Shown here: positions 12,259 to 23,044 of the stretch, in pieces
Position numbering within the stretch: the stretch's first letter is position 1
Layout of the letters: each line of letters begins with the position of its first letter
Source: Beta vulgaris subsp. vulgaris
Taxonomy: Eukaryota; Streptophyta; Magnoliopsida; Caryophyllales; Amaranthaceae
Direction: 5' to 3'
Assembly: GCF_026745355.1 (NCBI RefSeq)
Contig: NC_079209.1
Span: forward strand, 21,532,266-21,596,265
Length of the DNA stretch: 64,000 nt
Translations under genes and position numbers: made by a program
Notes under the pieces: generated by a model
Databases searched by the model: none
The model's input: the letters and a program-made list of their open reading frames with translations, nothing else
Told to the model about the DNA's origin: nothing

Positions 12259-13701
12259 GCTACTCATACAACTGCCACTGGGCAGCCACATTCAGCACAG
12301 GGAACTTCAGGGAGCTCTTCTGGTATTTCCAAGGCGAAACTCACATGGCTTGATGTAGTCAAGCAATTGCCAGAAAGAATAACATCGTCAAAACCCCCAC
12401 CGTCTGAGGTTGAATTACACGGAATCAATCTACCGCTTCAGACTTATCCGCAAGTAGCGTATCGATTTTCAATCTGGATATTTTTTTTTAATTAACTTCA
12501 AAAACTTATAAAATATGACTAATTTTTTATTAAATGAAATAAGAAAGTATTATATAGGAGTGTAAATACAACTCTTTTTGTGCAGTGTGCTCGCACGTTT
12601 GGTTTAACAATAGGTTTTCATCAGCCTGCAAGTCGTTTATCTGCGAAAACAAATACTATATCCACTGGTTGGTCGTAGATCCTGAACCGGCTAAAAATAT
12701 TCAAATGGCGTTTGACACTCAGGTAAGTGACCCTAACATATCATGGATTTTTTTATTTATGAAGCTATATGTCAAAGAAAAATATTAACTATAATTATAA
12801 TAATAAAATAATTTTGCAGATTCCTTCCTCCGATTCAAATCTTGACATAGAGTTGCTCTTCAGATGCCCTTCATTTACAAATCTAGATGTAAGTCAATGG
12901 AGAGAGATGCGTTGGAACAAGCATGGGCGCAAGCAGCCTCTATTCGATCAAACATAATACCTTTACAATGCGTGCAGGTTGCATAAATTTGTTGACATAA
13001 AAGTCAAACTGAGTGAAATTGGTATATATTAAGTTAATTATTGCAAGTTCATTCTAAATACAGCTACCGATATTTTAAATTTCAGTCATCTTCATTTTAC
13101 TGTGGAGTTACTTATCTTTCGCGTTCACCTGTTGAACATAGGAATCGCCACTGTCGTGAAACAAAATACACTACATTGCTCTACATGTTGACATCAAAAT
13201 TGAAGCGTCAACCGCATTTATCTTGTAAACTTCTAGATGACCGATGCATATAATATTTTTATCCTATATGCCCTTCTTATACTACCCATTCTCACAATAC
13301 AACAAATAAAACTTAAAAGTATTTAAATAATAAATATTAATAATTATAATTTTCGAATAAAAATCATCAAAAATGTCGACAATATGAAAAAAATTCGGAT
13401 TATATAAAATATTTTCGGACCAAAAAAATTTCGGACCAAAAAATTTCGGACCAAACTAGACAGTACAAACTTTAAAAGAGAAAACCGCTTGAACTACACA
13501 GCAAAATGCACATGTTTTATGGAATCTATATGTTGGATCTTTTATTTTCTTTTCAATTTAGTTATTTACAAATAACTTGGACCATTGGAGGATGAATTAT
13601 TTGGTTTTGGACTTTTGACTAAAGATTTTCGAGTATTTTTTAATGCATTGAGTGGATAAGTTTCTATAACTTGATTATTTGCATGGTTTTAATTGTGTCA
13701 G
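12259..13701 (+). pseudogene. Array unit 5
   Basis: Exon reading frames A to D are all open, ending DDRCI-stop at 13253. The exon A donor region reads tctggatatt instead of the ttggggtatt of other units, so the likely GT donor is lost. Single replacements include SSACK for PSACK and DVSQ after TNL. Confidence 0.8.
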
Positions 13702-15137
13702 GCTACTCATACAACTGCCACTGGGCAGCCACATTCAACACAGGGAAGTTCAGGGAGCTCTTCTGGTATTTCCAAGGCGAAAATCGCATGGCTTGATGTA
13801 GTCAAGCAACTGCCAGAAAGAATGACATCCTCAAAACCCCCACCGTCTGAGGTTAAAGTACACGTAAAAAAACCGCTTCAGACTTATCCGCAAGTAGCGT
13901 ATCGATTTTCAATTGGGGTATTTTTTTTAATTAACTTCAAAAGCTTATAAAATATAACTAATTTTTTATTAAATGAAATAAGAAAGTATTATATAGGCGT
14001 GTAAATACAACTCTTTTTGTGCAGTGTGCTCGCACGTTTGGTTTAACAATAGGTTTCCATCAGCCTGCAAGTCGTTTATCTGCGAAAACAACTACTATAT
14101 CCACTGGTTGGTCGCAGATCCTGAACCGGCTAAAAATATTCAGATGGCGTTTGACACTCAGGTAAGTGACTCTAACCTATCATGGATTTTTTTATTTATG
14201 AAGCTATATGTCAAAGAAAAATATTAACTATAATTATAATAATAAAATAATTTTGCAGATTCCTTTCTCAGATTTAGATCTTGACATAGAGTTGCTCTTA
14301 AGATGCCCTTCATTTACAATGCTAGATGTAAGTCAATGGAGAGAGATGCGTTGGAACAGGCATGGGCGCAAGCAGCCTCTATTCGATCAAATATAATACC
14401 TTTACAATGCGTGCAGATTGCATAAATTTGTTGACATAAAAGTCAAACTGAGTGAAATTGGTATATTTTGAGTTAATTATTGCAAGTTCATTCTAAATAC
14501 AGCTACCGATATTTTAAATTTCAGTCATCTTCATTTTACTGTGGAGTTACTGATCTTTCGCGTTTACCTGTTGAACATAGGAATCGCCACTGTCGTGAAA
14601 CAAAAATACACTACATTGCTCTACATGTTGACATCAAAATTGAAGCGTCAACCCATTTATCTTGTAAACTTCTAGATGACCGATGCATATAATATTTTTA
14701 TCCTATATGCCCTTCTTATACTACCCATTCTCACAATACAAAAATAAACTTAAAAGTATTTAAATAATAAATATTAATAATTATAATTTTCGAATAAAAA
14801 TCATCAAAAATGTCGACAATATGAAAAAAATTCGGATTATATAAAATATTTTCGGACCAAAAAAATTTCGGACCAAAAAATTCCGGACCAAACTAGACAG
14901 TACAAACTTTAAAAGAGAAAATCGCTTGAACTACACAGCAAAATGCACCTGTTTTATGGAATCTATATGTTTGATCTTTTATTTTCTTTTCAATTTAGTT
15001 ATTTACAAATAACTTGGACTATTGGAGGATGAATTATTTGGTTTTGGACTTTTGGCTAAAGATTTTCGAGTATTTTTTAATGCATTGAGTGGATAAATTT
15101 CTATAACTGATTATTTGCATGGTTTTAATTGTGTGAG
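13702..15137 (+). pseudogene. Array unit 6, best-preserved splice pattern
   Basis: A consistent model is exon A 13702-13917, exon B 13997-14161 (acceptor tatatag), exon C 14259-14327, exon D 14525-14692. Each is a multiple of three (216, 165, 69, 168 bp), giving a 205-residue C-terminal fragment with no stop before the shared terminal TAA. Exon D carries a +1 (an extra A in caaaaatac) compensated by a later -1, so about 20 residues differ from other units. The alternative acceptor gtgcag for exon B would leave the wrong phase. Because no start codon or 5' exon precedes exon A, I treat it as a gene fragment. Confidence 0.75.
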
Positions 15138-16558
15138 ACTACTCATACAACTGTCACTGGGCAGCCACATTCAGCACAGGGAAGTTCAGGGAGCTCTTCT
15201 GGTATTTCCAAGGCGAAACTCTCATGGCTTGATGTCGTCAAGCAATTGTCAGAAAGAATAACATCCTCAAAACCCCCACCGCCTGAGTTTAAAGTACACG
15301 GAATCAATCCACCGCTTCAGACTTATCCGCAAGTAGCGTATCGATTTTCAATTGGGTATTTTTTTTAATTAACTTCAAAAGATTATAAAATATAACTAAT
15401 TTTTTATTAAATGAAATAAGAAAGTATTATAGGCGTGTAAATACAACTCTTTTTGTGCAGTGTGCTCGCACGTTTGGTTTAACAATAGGTTTCCATCAGC
15501 CTGCAAGTCGTTTATCTGCGAAAACAGCTACTATATCCACTGGTTGGTCGTAGATCCTGAACCGCCAAAAAATATTCAGATGGCGTTTGACACTCAGGTA
15601 AGTGACTCTAACATATCATGGATTTTTTTAATTTATGAATCTATATGTCAAAGAAAAATATTAACTATAATTATAATAATAAAATAATTTTGCAGATTCC
15701 TTCCCCCGATTCAGATCTTGACATAGAGTTGCTCTTGAGATGTCATTCATTTACAATGCTAGATGTAAGTCAATGGAGAGAGATGCGTTGGAACAGGCAT
15801 GGGCGCAAGCAGCCTCTATTCGATCAAACATAATACCTTTACAATGCGTGCAGATTGCATAAATTTGTTAACATAAAAGTCAAACTGAGTGAAATTGGTA
15901 TATTTTGAGTTAATTATTGCAAGTTCATTCTAAATACAGCTACCGATATTTTAAATTTCAGTCATCTTCATTTTACTGTGGAGTTACTGATCTTTCTCGT
16001 TCACCTGTTGAACATAGGAATCGCCACTGGCGTGAAACGAAATACACTACATTGCTCTACATGTTGACATCAAAATTGAAGCGTCAACCCCATTTATGAC
16101 CGATGCATATAATATTTTATCCTATATGCCCTTCTTATATTACTCATTCTCACAATACAACAAATAAAACTTAAAAGTATTTAAATAATAAATATTAATA
16201 ATTATAATTTTCGGATAAAAATCATCAAAAATGTCGACAATATGAAAAAAATTCGGATTATATAAAATATTTTCGGACCAAAAAAATTTCGGACCAAAAA
16301 ATTCCGGAACAAACTAGACAGTACAAACTTTAAAAGAAAAAACCGCTTGAACTACACAGCAAAATGCACCTGTTTTATGGAATATATATGTTGGATCTTT
16401 TATTTTCTTTTCAATTTAGTTATTTACAAATAACTTGGACTATTGGAGGATGAATTATTTGGTTTTGGACTTTTGCCTAAAGATTTTCGAGTATTTTTTA
16501 ATGCATTGAGTGGATAATTTCTATACTTTGATTATTTGCATGGTTTTAATTGTGTCAG
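15138..16558 (+). pseudogene. Array unit 7
   Basis: Exon A acceptor is gtgtgag and the first residue changes to Thr. Exons A, B (DPEPPKNIQ) and C are open. Exon D lost about 17 bp (tcttgtaaacttctaga of other units), giving a stop directly after QPHL. Confidence 0.8.
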
Positions 16559-17748
16559 GCTACTCATACAACTGCCACTGGGCAGCCACATTCAGCACAG
16601 GGAAGTTCAGGGAGCTCTTCTGGTATTTCCAAGGCGAAACTCACATGGCTTGATGTAGTGCATCCTCAAAACCCCCACCGCCTGAGGTTAAAGTACAAGG
16701 AATCAATCTACCGCTTTAGACTAATCCGCAAGTAGCGTATCGATTTTCAATTGGGGTATTTTTTTTAATTAACTTCAAAAGCTTATAAAATATAACTAAT
16801 TTTTTATTAAATGAAATAAGAAAGTATTATATAGGCGTGTAAATACAACTCTTTTTGTGCAGTGTGCTCACACGTTTGGTTTAACAATAGGTTTCCATCA
16901 GTCTGTAAGTCGTTTATCTGCGAAAACAACTACTATATCCACTGGTCTGTTTGACACTCAGGTAAGTGACTCTAACATATCATGGATTTTTTTATTTATG
17001 AACCTATATGTCAGAGAAAAATATTAATTATAATTATAATAATAAAATAATTTTGCAGATTCCTTCCCCCGATTCAGATCTTGACAGAGAGTTGCTCTTG
17101 AGATGCCCTTCATTTACGATGCCAGAGGTAAGTCAATGGAGAGAGATGCGTTGGAACAGGCATGGGAGTAAGCAGCCTCTATTCGATCAAACATAATACC
17201 TTTACAATGCGTGCAGATTGCATGAATTTGTTGACATAAAAGTCAAACTGAGTGAAATTGGTATATTTTGTGTTACTTATTGCAAGTTCATTCTAAACAC
17301 AGTTACCGATATTTTAAATTTCAGTCATCTTCATTTTACTGTGGAGCTACTGATCTTTCGCGTTCACCTGTTGAGCATAGGAATCGCCACTGGCGTGAAA
17401 CAAAATACACTACATTGCTGTACATGTTGACATCAAAATTGAAGCGTCAACCCCATTTGTCTTGTAAACTCCTAGATGACCGATGCATATAATATTTTTA
17501 TCCTTTATGATCTTCTTATACTACCCATTATCACAATACAACAAATAAAATTAAAAGTATTTAAATAATAAATATTAATAATTATAATTTTCGAATAAAA
17601 ATCATCAAAAATGTCGACAATATGAAAAAAATTCGAATTATATAAATATTTTCGGACCAAAAAAATTTCTGACCAAAAAATGTCGGACCAAACTAGACAG
17701 CACAAACGTTTAAAGAGAAAACCGCTTGAACTACACAGCAAAATGCAC

Positions 17749-18628
17749 GAGTTCACTCATGGTACACCCGGGTGTACCCTGGTGTTAGGGCTGGCAAAAA
17801 ATGACCCAACCTGATAACTCGACCTGAAACTGACCTGAAAATTCCGGGTTTGGGTTGAGATTTTTGACCTGAAAAAAAAAATGGGTCGACCCAACCCGAC
17901 CTGAAAATATAATGGGTTAGGTTCAGGTTGACTTTTTGAACCTGAAAATAACCCGAAATGACCCGATTTAAAAATAATTTATATTATGTCAGGTTAGCCC
18001 TTAGTTGGTTAGGTTGTAATATTGGGCCAAGCCCAACTCACTTCAAAGTTCAACCTGAACCGTCTTTGATTGTTGGAACTTAAACATGTTACATGTATAG
18101 TACCTTTCTGAATTAAACTAGCAGTTCTTTTTACCATTGGATATTTAGATTTTTATTTCAGGTCATTTTGGGTTGGTTTCGGGTCAACCCGAAAAATATA
18201 AGGTCGGTTTTGGGTTGAGGTTTTCGACCTGAAATATAAATCGGGTCGGGTTTGGGTCAGGGGTAAGTGACCTGAAATATAAATCAGGTCAACCTGAAAC
18301 TGACCCAACCCGACCTGATTGCCAGCCCTACCTGGTGTACCATGAGCATGGTACACCCAGGGGTATTTTTGTAATAAATTAGAACTTCAAGTGCTCATTT
18401 AACACCAAATTTGCTCATATGGGCATTTTGCTCAATTACTCATTTGCTCATTTTGCTCTTTTTGTAATAAAATTGTGTGCTCATTTTCTTAAATGAGTAG
18501 AAATGTTTGTTTATTTGCTCATTCGTTCATTTTGCTCATTTGCTCATTCGCTCATTTTGCTCATTTGGAGAAAATAATCTTGGGTGTACCATGAGCATGG
18601 TACACCCAGGTGTACTATAAATATTCTC
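17749..18628. mobile_element. Mutator-like MITE carrying a nested hAT
   Basis: The flanking repeat CAAAATGCAC (17739-17748 and 18629-18638) is a 10-bp perfect match, or 9 bp plus one chance base. Inverted ends share GAG and GTACACC with GGTGTACC palindromes inside. Without the nested hAT and its duplicated target the element is about 327 bp. The right half contains runs of TTTGCTCATTTGCTCATTT (18410-18565). Confidence 0.75.
17786..18330. mobile_element. Non-autonomous hAT element (545 bp), nested
   Basis: Perfect 8-bp target duplication CCTGGTGT (17778-17785 and 18331-18338) and inverted termini TAGGGCTGGCAA and TTGCCAGCCCTA. The interior is made of gggtcgggttgggt / acccgacctgaaa-type motifs in both orientations around an AT-rich centre. 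Confidence 0.92.
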
Positions 18629-18828
18629 CAAAATGCACCTGTTTTATGGAATCTATATGTTGGATCTTTTATTTTCTTTTTAATTTAGTTATTTACAAAT
18701 AACTTGGACTATTGGAGGATGAATTATTTGGTTTTGGACTTTTGGCTAAACATTTTCGAGTATTTTTTAATGTATTGAGTGGATAAGTTTCTATAACTTC
18801 ATTATTTGCATGGTTTTAATTGTGTCAG

Positions 18829-18987
18829 GCTACTCATACAACTGCCACTGGGCAGCCACATTCAGCACAGGGAAGTTCAGGGAGCTCTTCTGGTATTCAC
18901 AAGGCGAAACTCACATGGCTTGATGTAGTCAAACAATTGCCAGCAACTATGACATCCTCAAAACCCCACCGCCTGAGGTTAAACTAC
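18829..18987 (+). pseudogene. Array unit 9 (right-truncated, exon A only)
   Basis: Exon A begins at 18829 after gtgtcag and array homology ends within it at gaggttaaa (about 18987). An unrelated LTR sequence follows, so this is a structural breakpoint. Confidence 0.85.
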
Positions 18988-18991
18988 TAAC

Positions 18992-20643
18992 TGAACTTTA
19001 AACTAATGCAGCGGAACTAACTTAAATAACTTCTCTTTATTAATATAAACTTTATTGTACAACTATATAACAATGAAAATAAAGAAATTAAAAAATAACA
19101 TCCTTGACTAATTATGATTCCTCACTAGCTCCCACATATGAAGTATGTGTCAATCAACCTGTAAATTTTGCTCACCAAAAGGGTCATCATAGGGACAAAG
19201 CCATAAAACAAAATAAAACAAAAGCGTGTCAGTAAAAATACTGAGTACATGTATCTGTGGAGTATTAAACACTTTATTTAATTAAACTTTTGAAATATTT
19301 AATTTCAAAAAAATCTTTCTGGATACTTGATAATACTTATATAATATAAAATATATAACCTTGATAAAATCCTTTTTCCTTGCCTAGGTACCTTGCCTAA
19401 AGTGTGCACACCCCCCAAGTTTAGTATTCCTTACTGAGTCTATTACGAGGGGTTACTACCTTGTCCACATGACTTATACAAAAAGTACATGGGTAAATAA
19501 TATAATAGCTACCGTTCTTGTTAATAAATAACAAGCCGTGGCCTCTTTATAAATTGTGATCACAAAAGATCATATAACTAATAAAAATCCTTCGGAAATA
19601 ATCCTCCTTTAAAAAGAATAATAATTCTTATATAAAACTTTAGCCATATAAAGGCATAAATAAAATAACTTGCTCAATGGTTAACCTTTGAAAAATAATA
19701 ATAGTTCAAAAACACTCCTTTTTAAATATATAAACATGAATCTAAATATCGAACTCCTTCTAAAATATTTGAATATAAATTCAAAGATAAAACTTTATAA
19801 ATATATTAAATGAATGACATAATTCAAAGTTCATAAATAAAATTTATAAACATTCAAACATGTTCATATAAAATAGATGATGTTCATAATAAAACTCATA
19901 AAAATATATATTTCAATCCAAAGTATTTTACTAAAAACATGATACTACACTTGCAAAGCAATTATTAAAGATCTACAAATACACGCACCTTGAAAAAAAA
20001 AATAACTGCTCGGGAGAAGAGAAAAGGTAGGCTAAGAGGGAGAGAGAGTTTAAACTTGAGAAAAGAGATTTATTTCTCAAATTTGGTGTGAAGAATATGA
20101 TGGGTAGAGACCCCTATTTATACTAGTTGGAAAAGTAGAATCGGAAAAGGATTAGAAAACTAAAAGATAGATTTAAGGAAAAGATAAACTAATCTAGTTA
20201 GGATATAGCTAATATTTACGCTTATCCAACTAAGATTAGGAAAAGATATAAATTACCCCATAATACGTAGTTATCCAAGATAAAATAACAAAAAGATAAA
20301 AACAAAATAAACTAACCAAACTTCACAACGCATGACAGGCGCCGGAAACTTTTTTTTTTTTTCTTTTGAAAACCTTTTTTTTTCTTTTTTTTTTTGTAAA
20401 CCTTTTTGGATTTTTCTTTAAAACAGTTTTAAATTTTGTTACCAAAGTACTTGGGTTTTAAAACTAGTAAACTTAGACCCAAATATTTATTTGGGCTACA
20501 ATTTATTTATAAATACTCAAAATCTTTTATAAAAGCCTTTTTTAATATATAATAAGCCTTTTTAGTAAATAAAACCTTTTTTAAAAACTAAAACTTTTCT
20601 AAAAATATAAATAATAACTTACTAAAAAATACGGAGTATTACA
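18992..20643 (-). repeat. Chromovirus (Tekay-like) LTR, about 1.65 kb, without visible target duplication
   Basis: On the minus strand it begins TGTAATACTCCGTA at 20643 and ends near 18992 (plus TGAAC). This start, the internal ACTGAG / ACTGAC segment and the ending GTTCCGCTGCATTAG resemble gypsy Tekay LTRs as I remember them. There is no primer binding site on one side and no polypurine tract on the other, and the flanks do not show a 5-bp duplication, so it is a solo LTR altered by rearrangement or a fragment. The left edge coincides with the end of the tandem array. Confidence 0.6.
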
Positions 20644-20870
20644 GGTGGTGTTAGGGTGCTGTTGTTCTGGCCGGCGAAGGGAGGGCTACGGTGAGGTGTC
20701 GAGGGTGGGGGAAAGGGAGAGGGTAGGGTTGTCAGGGGTGTTGCTGTCCTGGCCGGCGAAGGGAAGGGGTAGGGTCGCCGGGGGTGTTGTTGTTCCGGCC
20801 GGCGAAGGAAGGGGGTAGTGTCGCCGGCGCCGGAGTGGGTGGTGGTCGCCGGCTGTTGGCCGCCAGCTGG
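20644..20870. repeat. GC-rich minisatellite, unit about 60 bp
   Basis: Three to four degenerate copies of a unit containing GGTGTTGTTGTTCTGGCCGG, then cgaaggga and ggggtagggtcgcc, stand out from the AT-rich surroundings. The minus strand gives a Pro/Thr-rich open frame only because of this composition. Confidence 0.75.
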
Positions 20871-21780
20871 GGGAGGGGTGTTGGCAGTGGGTGGGGGAAT
20901 GGGAGGAGAGAGAAAATTGGGGAGAGAGAGGGGAAAGCCTAACGGCGTTAGGGTTCCGTCCATAGTAAGGGTATCTTGAGCCCAAACACAAACCTCAGGG
21001 GTATCTGAGGAATTCCCCAACTGTGGGGGGTAATTTGGGAATTACGCCAAACCTCAGGGGTACATGAGGAAATTTCCCTAATATAAACAAAGGGTTTAAA
21101 AGGGTTTTGGCCAAGTAAGCCTATATGTTGAATTGATGACGGTAAACTGTGATCGTATGATGTACGCCTCTCTTAATCATCCGGCAGTACAAGTATAATA
21201 GAAAGAATTTGTATCTGAAAGTCTGCCTTAATCTAAAAATACTTCTCAGAAATATTCAGTTGAAGGAGAATGCTATTCTTTTTGTTAAAAAAAATCATAC
21301 TGACTATGCGGTTTTAATTTGACTTAGCTTAGGAATTTTGTGTACAAACACAATAAGGGCATGCCTTTTTTTGTCTGTAATATGAGACATTCAATATTTA
21401 ATATGAAAATATATATATAGAAATAAAATGTTCGAGCCTTCAAGCCAAGCCAAGGATGGCTCGGCTTGGCTCGTTAAGATCTGAAGCCAAACTTTGGCTG
21501 AGTTGAGCTCGAATAGTTTTGAGTAAAGGTTTGACTCACTACACTCCTAATCTTGCATGCCAATGAACAAGAGTTGACATGTGTTAGATTAACGCCTCCT
21601 TCTAAGGGTGCTGGGGATTCAAACCTACAACTCCACCAAACACCATTTTTCAGCAACATCTGATAGTCATCGATTGTTGTTGCAAGAGCCTGGTGATAGT
21701 TGGTAGTTAGTGCCAAGGACAGTGGATGGAGGATCCAATGAATAATTTTGGTGGTGCTAAGGAGGGGTTAGAAGAGTAAA
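20871..21780. other. Intergenic DNA with repeated AAACCTCAGGGGTA motifs
   Basis: The motif AAACCTCAGGGGTA followed by ATGAGGAA or CTGAGGAA occurs twice (about 20991-21010 and 21048-21068), as does the palindrome taacggcgtta near 20940. This looks like the end of an unclassified transposon. The stretch 21090-21780 holds no gene I can support; 21430-21520 contains gccaagcc / ggctcggcttgg palindromic motifs. Confidence 0.5.
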
Positions 21781-21787
21781 AGACTAA

Positions 21788-22126
21788 CAGCCCGTTTGGT
21801 AGACGTTAATAAATTGCGGTAATGGGAATGAATTTTAAGTGTAATTTTATTAGGAAAGCACCCTTAAAATCTCCATGGGGAGACATTTTTTCTCCATGAG
21901 CAAGCAATCTCACTCCTAAACTTGTGTTTTTGTCTCCAAGGGGAAGCAATTTTCATTACCACTCATTACCACCTACAAGGTGGTATTAGATGGGAATGAA
22001 AATTGAAGAAGGAAAGTGAACAGGATAAATTAGCATTACTATAGGAATGGACAATGATATTTTCACAAATTTACACACAAATTCATTCCCATTAGCACCA
22101 TTTATGACCAACTACCAAACGGGCCG
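21788..22126. mobile_element. Tourist-type (PIF/Harbinger) MITE, 339 bp
   Basis: 3-bp target duplication TAA (21785-21787 and 22127-22129) and 15-bp inverted termini CAGCCCGTTTGGTAG / CTACCAAACGGGCCG with one mismatch. No coding capacity. Confidence 0.85.
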
Positions 22127-22231
22127 TAAAGGTATGACATAGTTAAAATGCAAGAAAACTAGAGTGAAATACGAGGGTAAGGAATAGAGTGGAAATTGTT
22201 AAGGCCATGCGCAGTGAAATGGGGTAGCAAA

Positions 22232-22729
22232 TAGGGGTGAAAGTTATTCAGTTAAAATCAGAAATCCAATCCAATCCGAGTTAGTAATTCGGATCGGATT
22301 CGAAATATGTTTTGGTTGGATTCGGATTGAGATTTTTTGAAAATTTGAATTTTCGGATTGGATTCGGATTGAGAGTAATTGGATCCAAAAATCCAATATA
22401 ACCGAATAACAATATGCCTAGTCCATAGCTCAGTAGGCATAGCACTTCAACCTTTTCCCTGAAACCCTAACATCACTTAATTCCTCATTTCCTAAACCTA
22501 CTAGGTTGTTGTTGTACTTAATTTATTTCATCGAAAAACTAGATTTTAAAAAATCGAATTTTCGGATCGAATCCATCTAGAGTATGAAAATTCAGATTGA
22601 ATCAGATTGGACTCAAATTCTAATTGGTTTGAATTCAGATTGTAAAACTAAAATCCAAATTTTATTCGGATCTGATTGGATTAAACCCTAATTCAAAATT
22701 CCACACCGTAGACCAAACTTTCACTCCTA
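22232..22729. mobile_element. hAT-type MITE, 498 bp
   Basis: Inverted termini TAGGGGTGAAAGTT / AACTTTCACTCCTA (one mismatch) with an 8-bp target duplication GTAGCAAA versus GTATCAAA (7 of 8). The interior repeats ggattcggattgg and its complement around a unique centre. Confidence 0.8.
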
Positions 22730-23044
22730 GTATCAAATAATAAACCATACAATTTGCATCATTTAAAATTCAAAAGTTGCCGGGAAAATGTCTGTTACAG
22801 ACTTGTGAAATTCTCAATAACCCGCGAGTAGGGACGTGGATTAATTCCGTTGATCATTATTCTGCAAGGCATACACACCCAAGACTTCGACATTTCAAAA
22901 GTACAACACTGGTTTCTCAAATGCTGCGAAATCAACTCGTTTTTATAAAGAATGGGTCAAAATTCAAATGAATATACACGTCTAAGGAAAATATTCCATA
23001 AAATTCAAATAAGCATGGCTATCCAGTATTTGCTGTCCAGTATT

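Larger units (their letters stand above)
16559..18828 (+). pseudogene. Array unit 8, deletions in exons A and B, nested transposons in the 3' flank
   Basis: Exon A has an internal deletion after GATGTAGT (about 27 bp) that shifts the frame. Exon B lost the DPEPAKDIQ segment. Exon C (DRELLLRCPSFTMPE) and exon D (GATDL) are open and match the outer subfamily, like units 1 and 2. The flank holds a Mutator-like element with a nested hAT at 17749-18628. Confidence 0.85.
4723..18987 (+). repeat. Tandem array of nine ~1.44 kb units, each a copy of a gene 3' end
   Basis: Head-to-tail units on the plus strand recur with exon-A starts at 6026, 8740, 10185, 12259, 13702, 15138, 16559 and 18829, plus a left unit truncated at 4723. 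After subtracting transposon insertions the period is about 1.42-1.45 kb. Each unit contains an intron-like acceptor, exon A (begins ATHTTATGQPHS; core WLDVVKQLPE), exon B (CSHVWFNN; DPEPAK), exon C (PDSDLD) and exon D ending DDRCI-stop, with conserved GT/AG borders, followed by about 700 bp of AT-rich flank. I do not recognise the protein family. No 5' portion of the gene is present in the window, so the repeated unit is a gene fragment rather than a full gene. The array may continue left of the Copia insertion. Confidence 0.95.

Noticed and set aside
4723..18987. Array considered as CRISPR or ordinary satellite
   Set aside because: Units are 1.44 kb, eukaryotic, contain spliced exons and have no spacer/repeat alternation.
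20622..21020. 132-residue Pro/Thr-rich minus-strand frame
   Set aside because: It lies in a GC-rich minisatellite and runs into LTR sequence; no domain or splice support.
22258..22440. Short minus-strand frame with repeated Ser/Gln/Glu/Ser motif
   Set aside because: Produced by the gattcggattgg repeats inside a hAT MITE.
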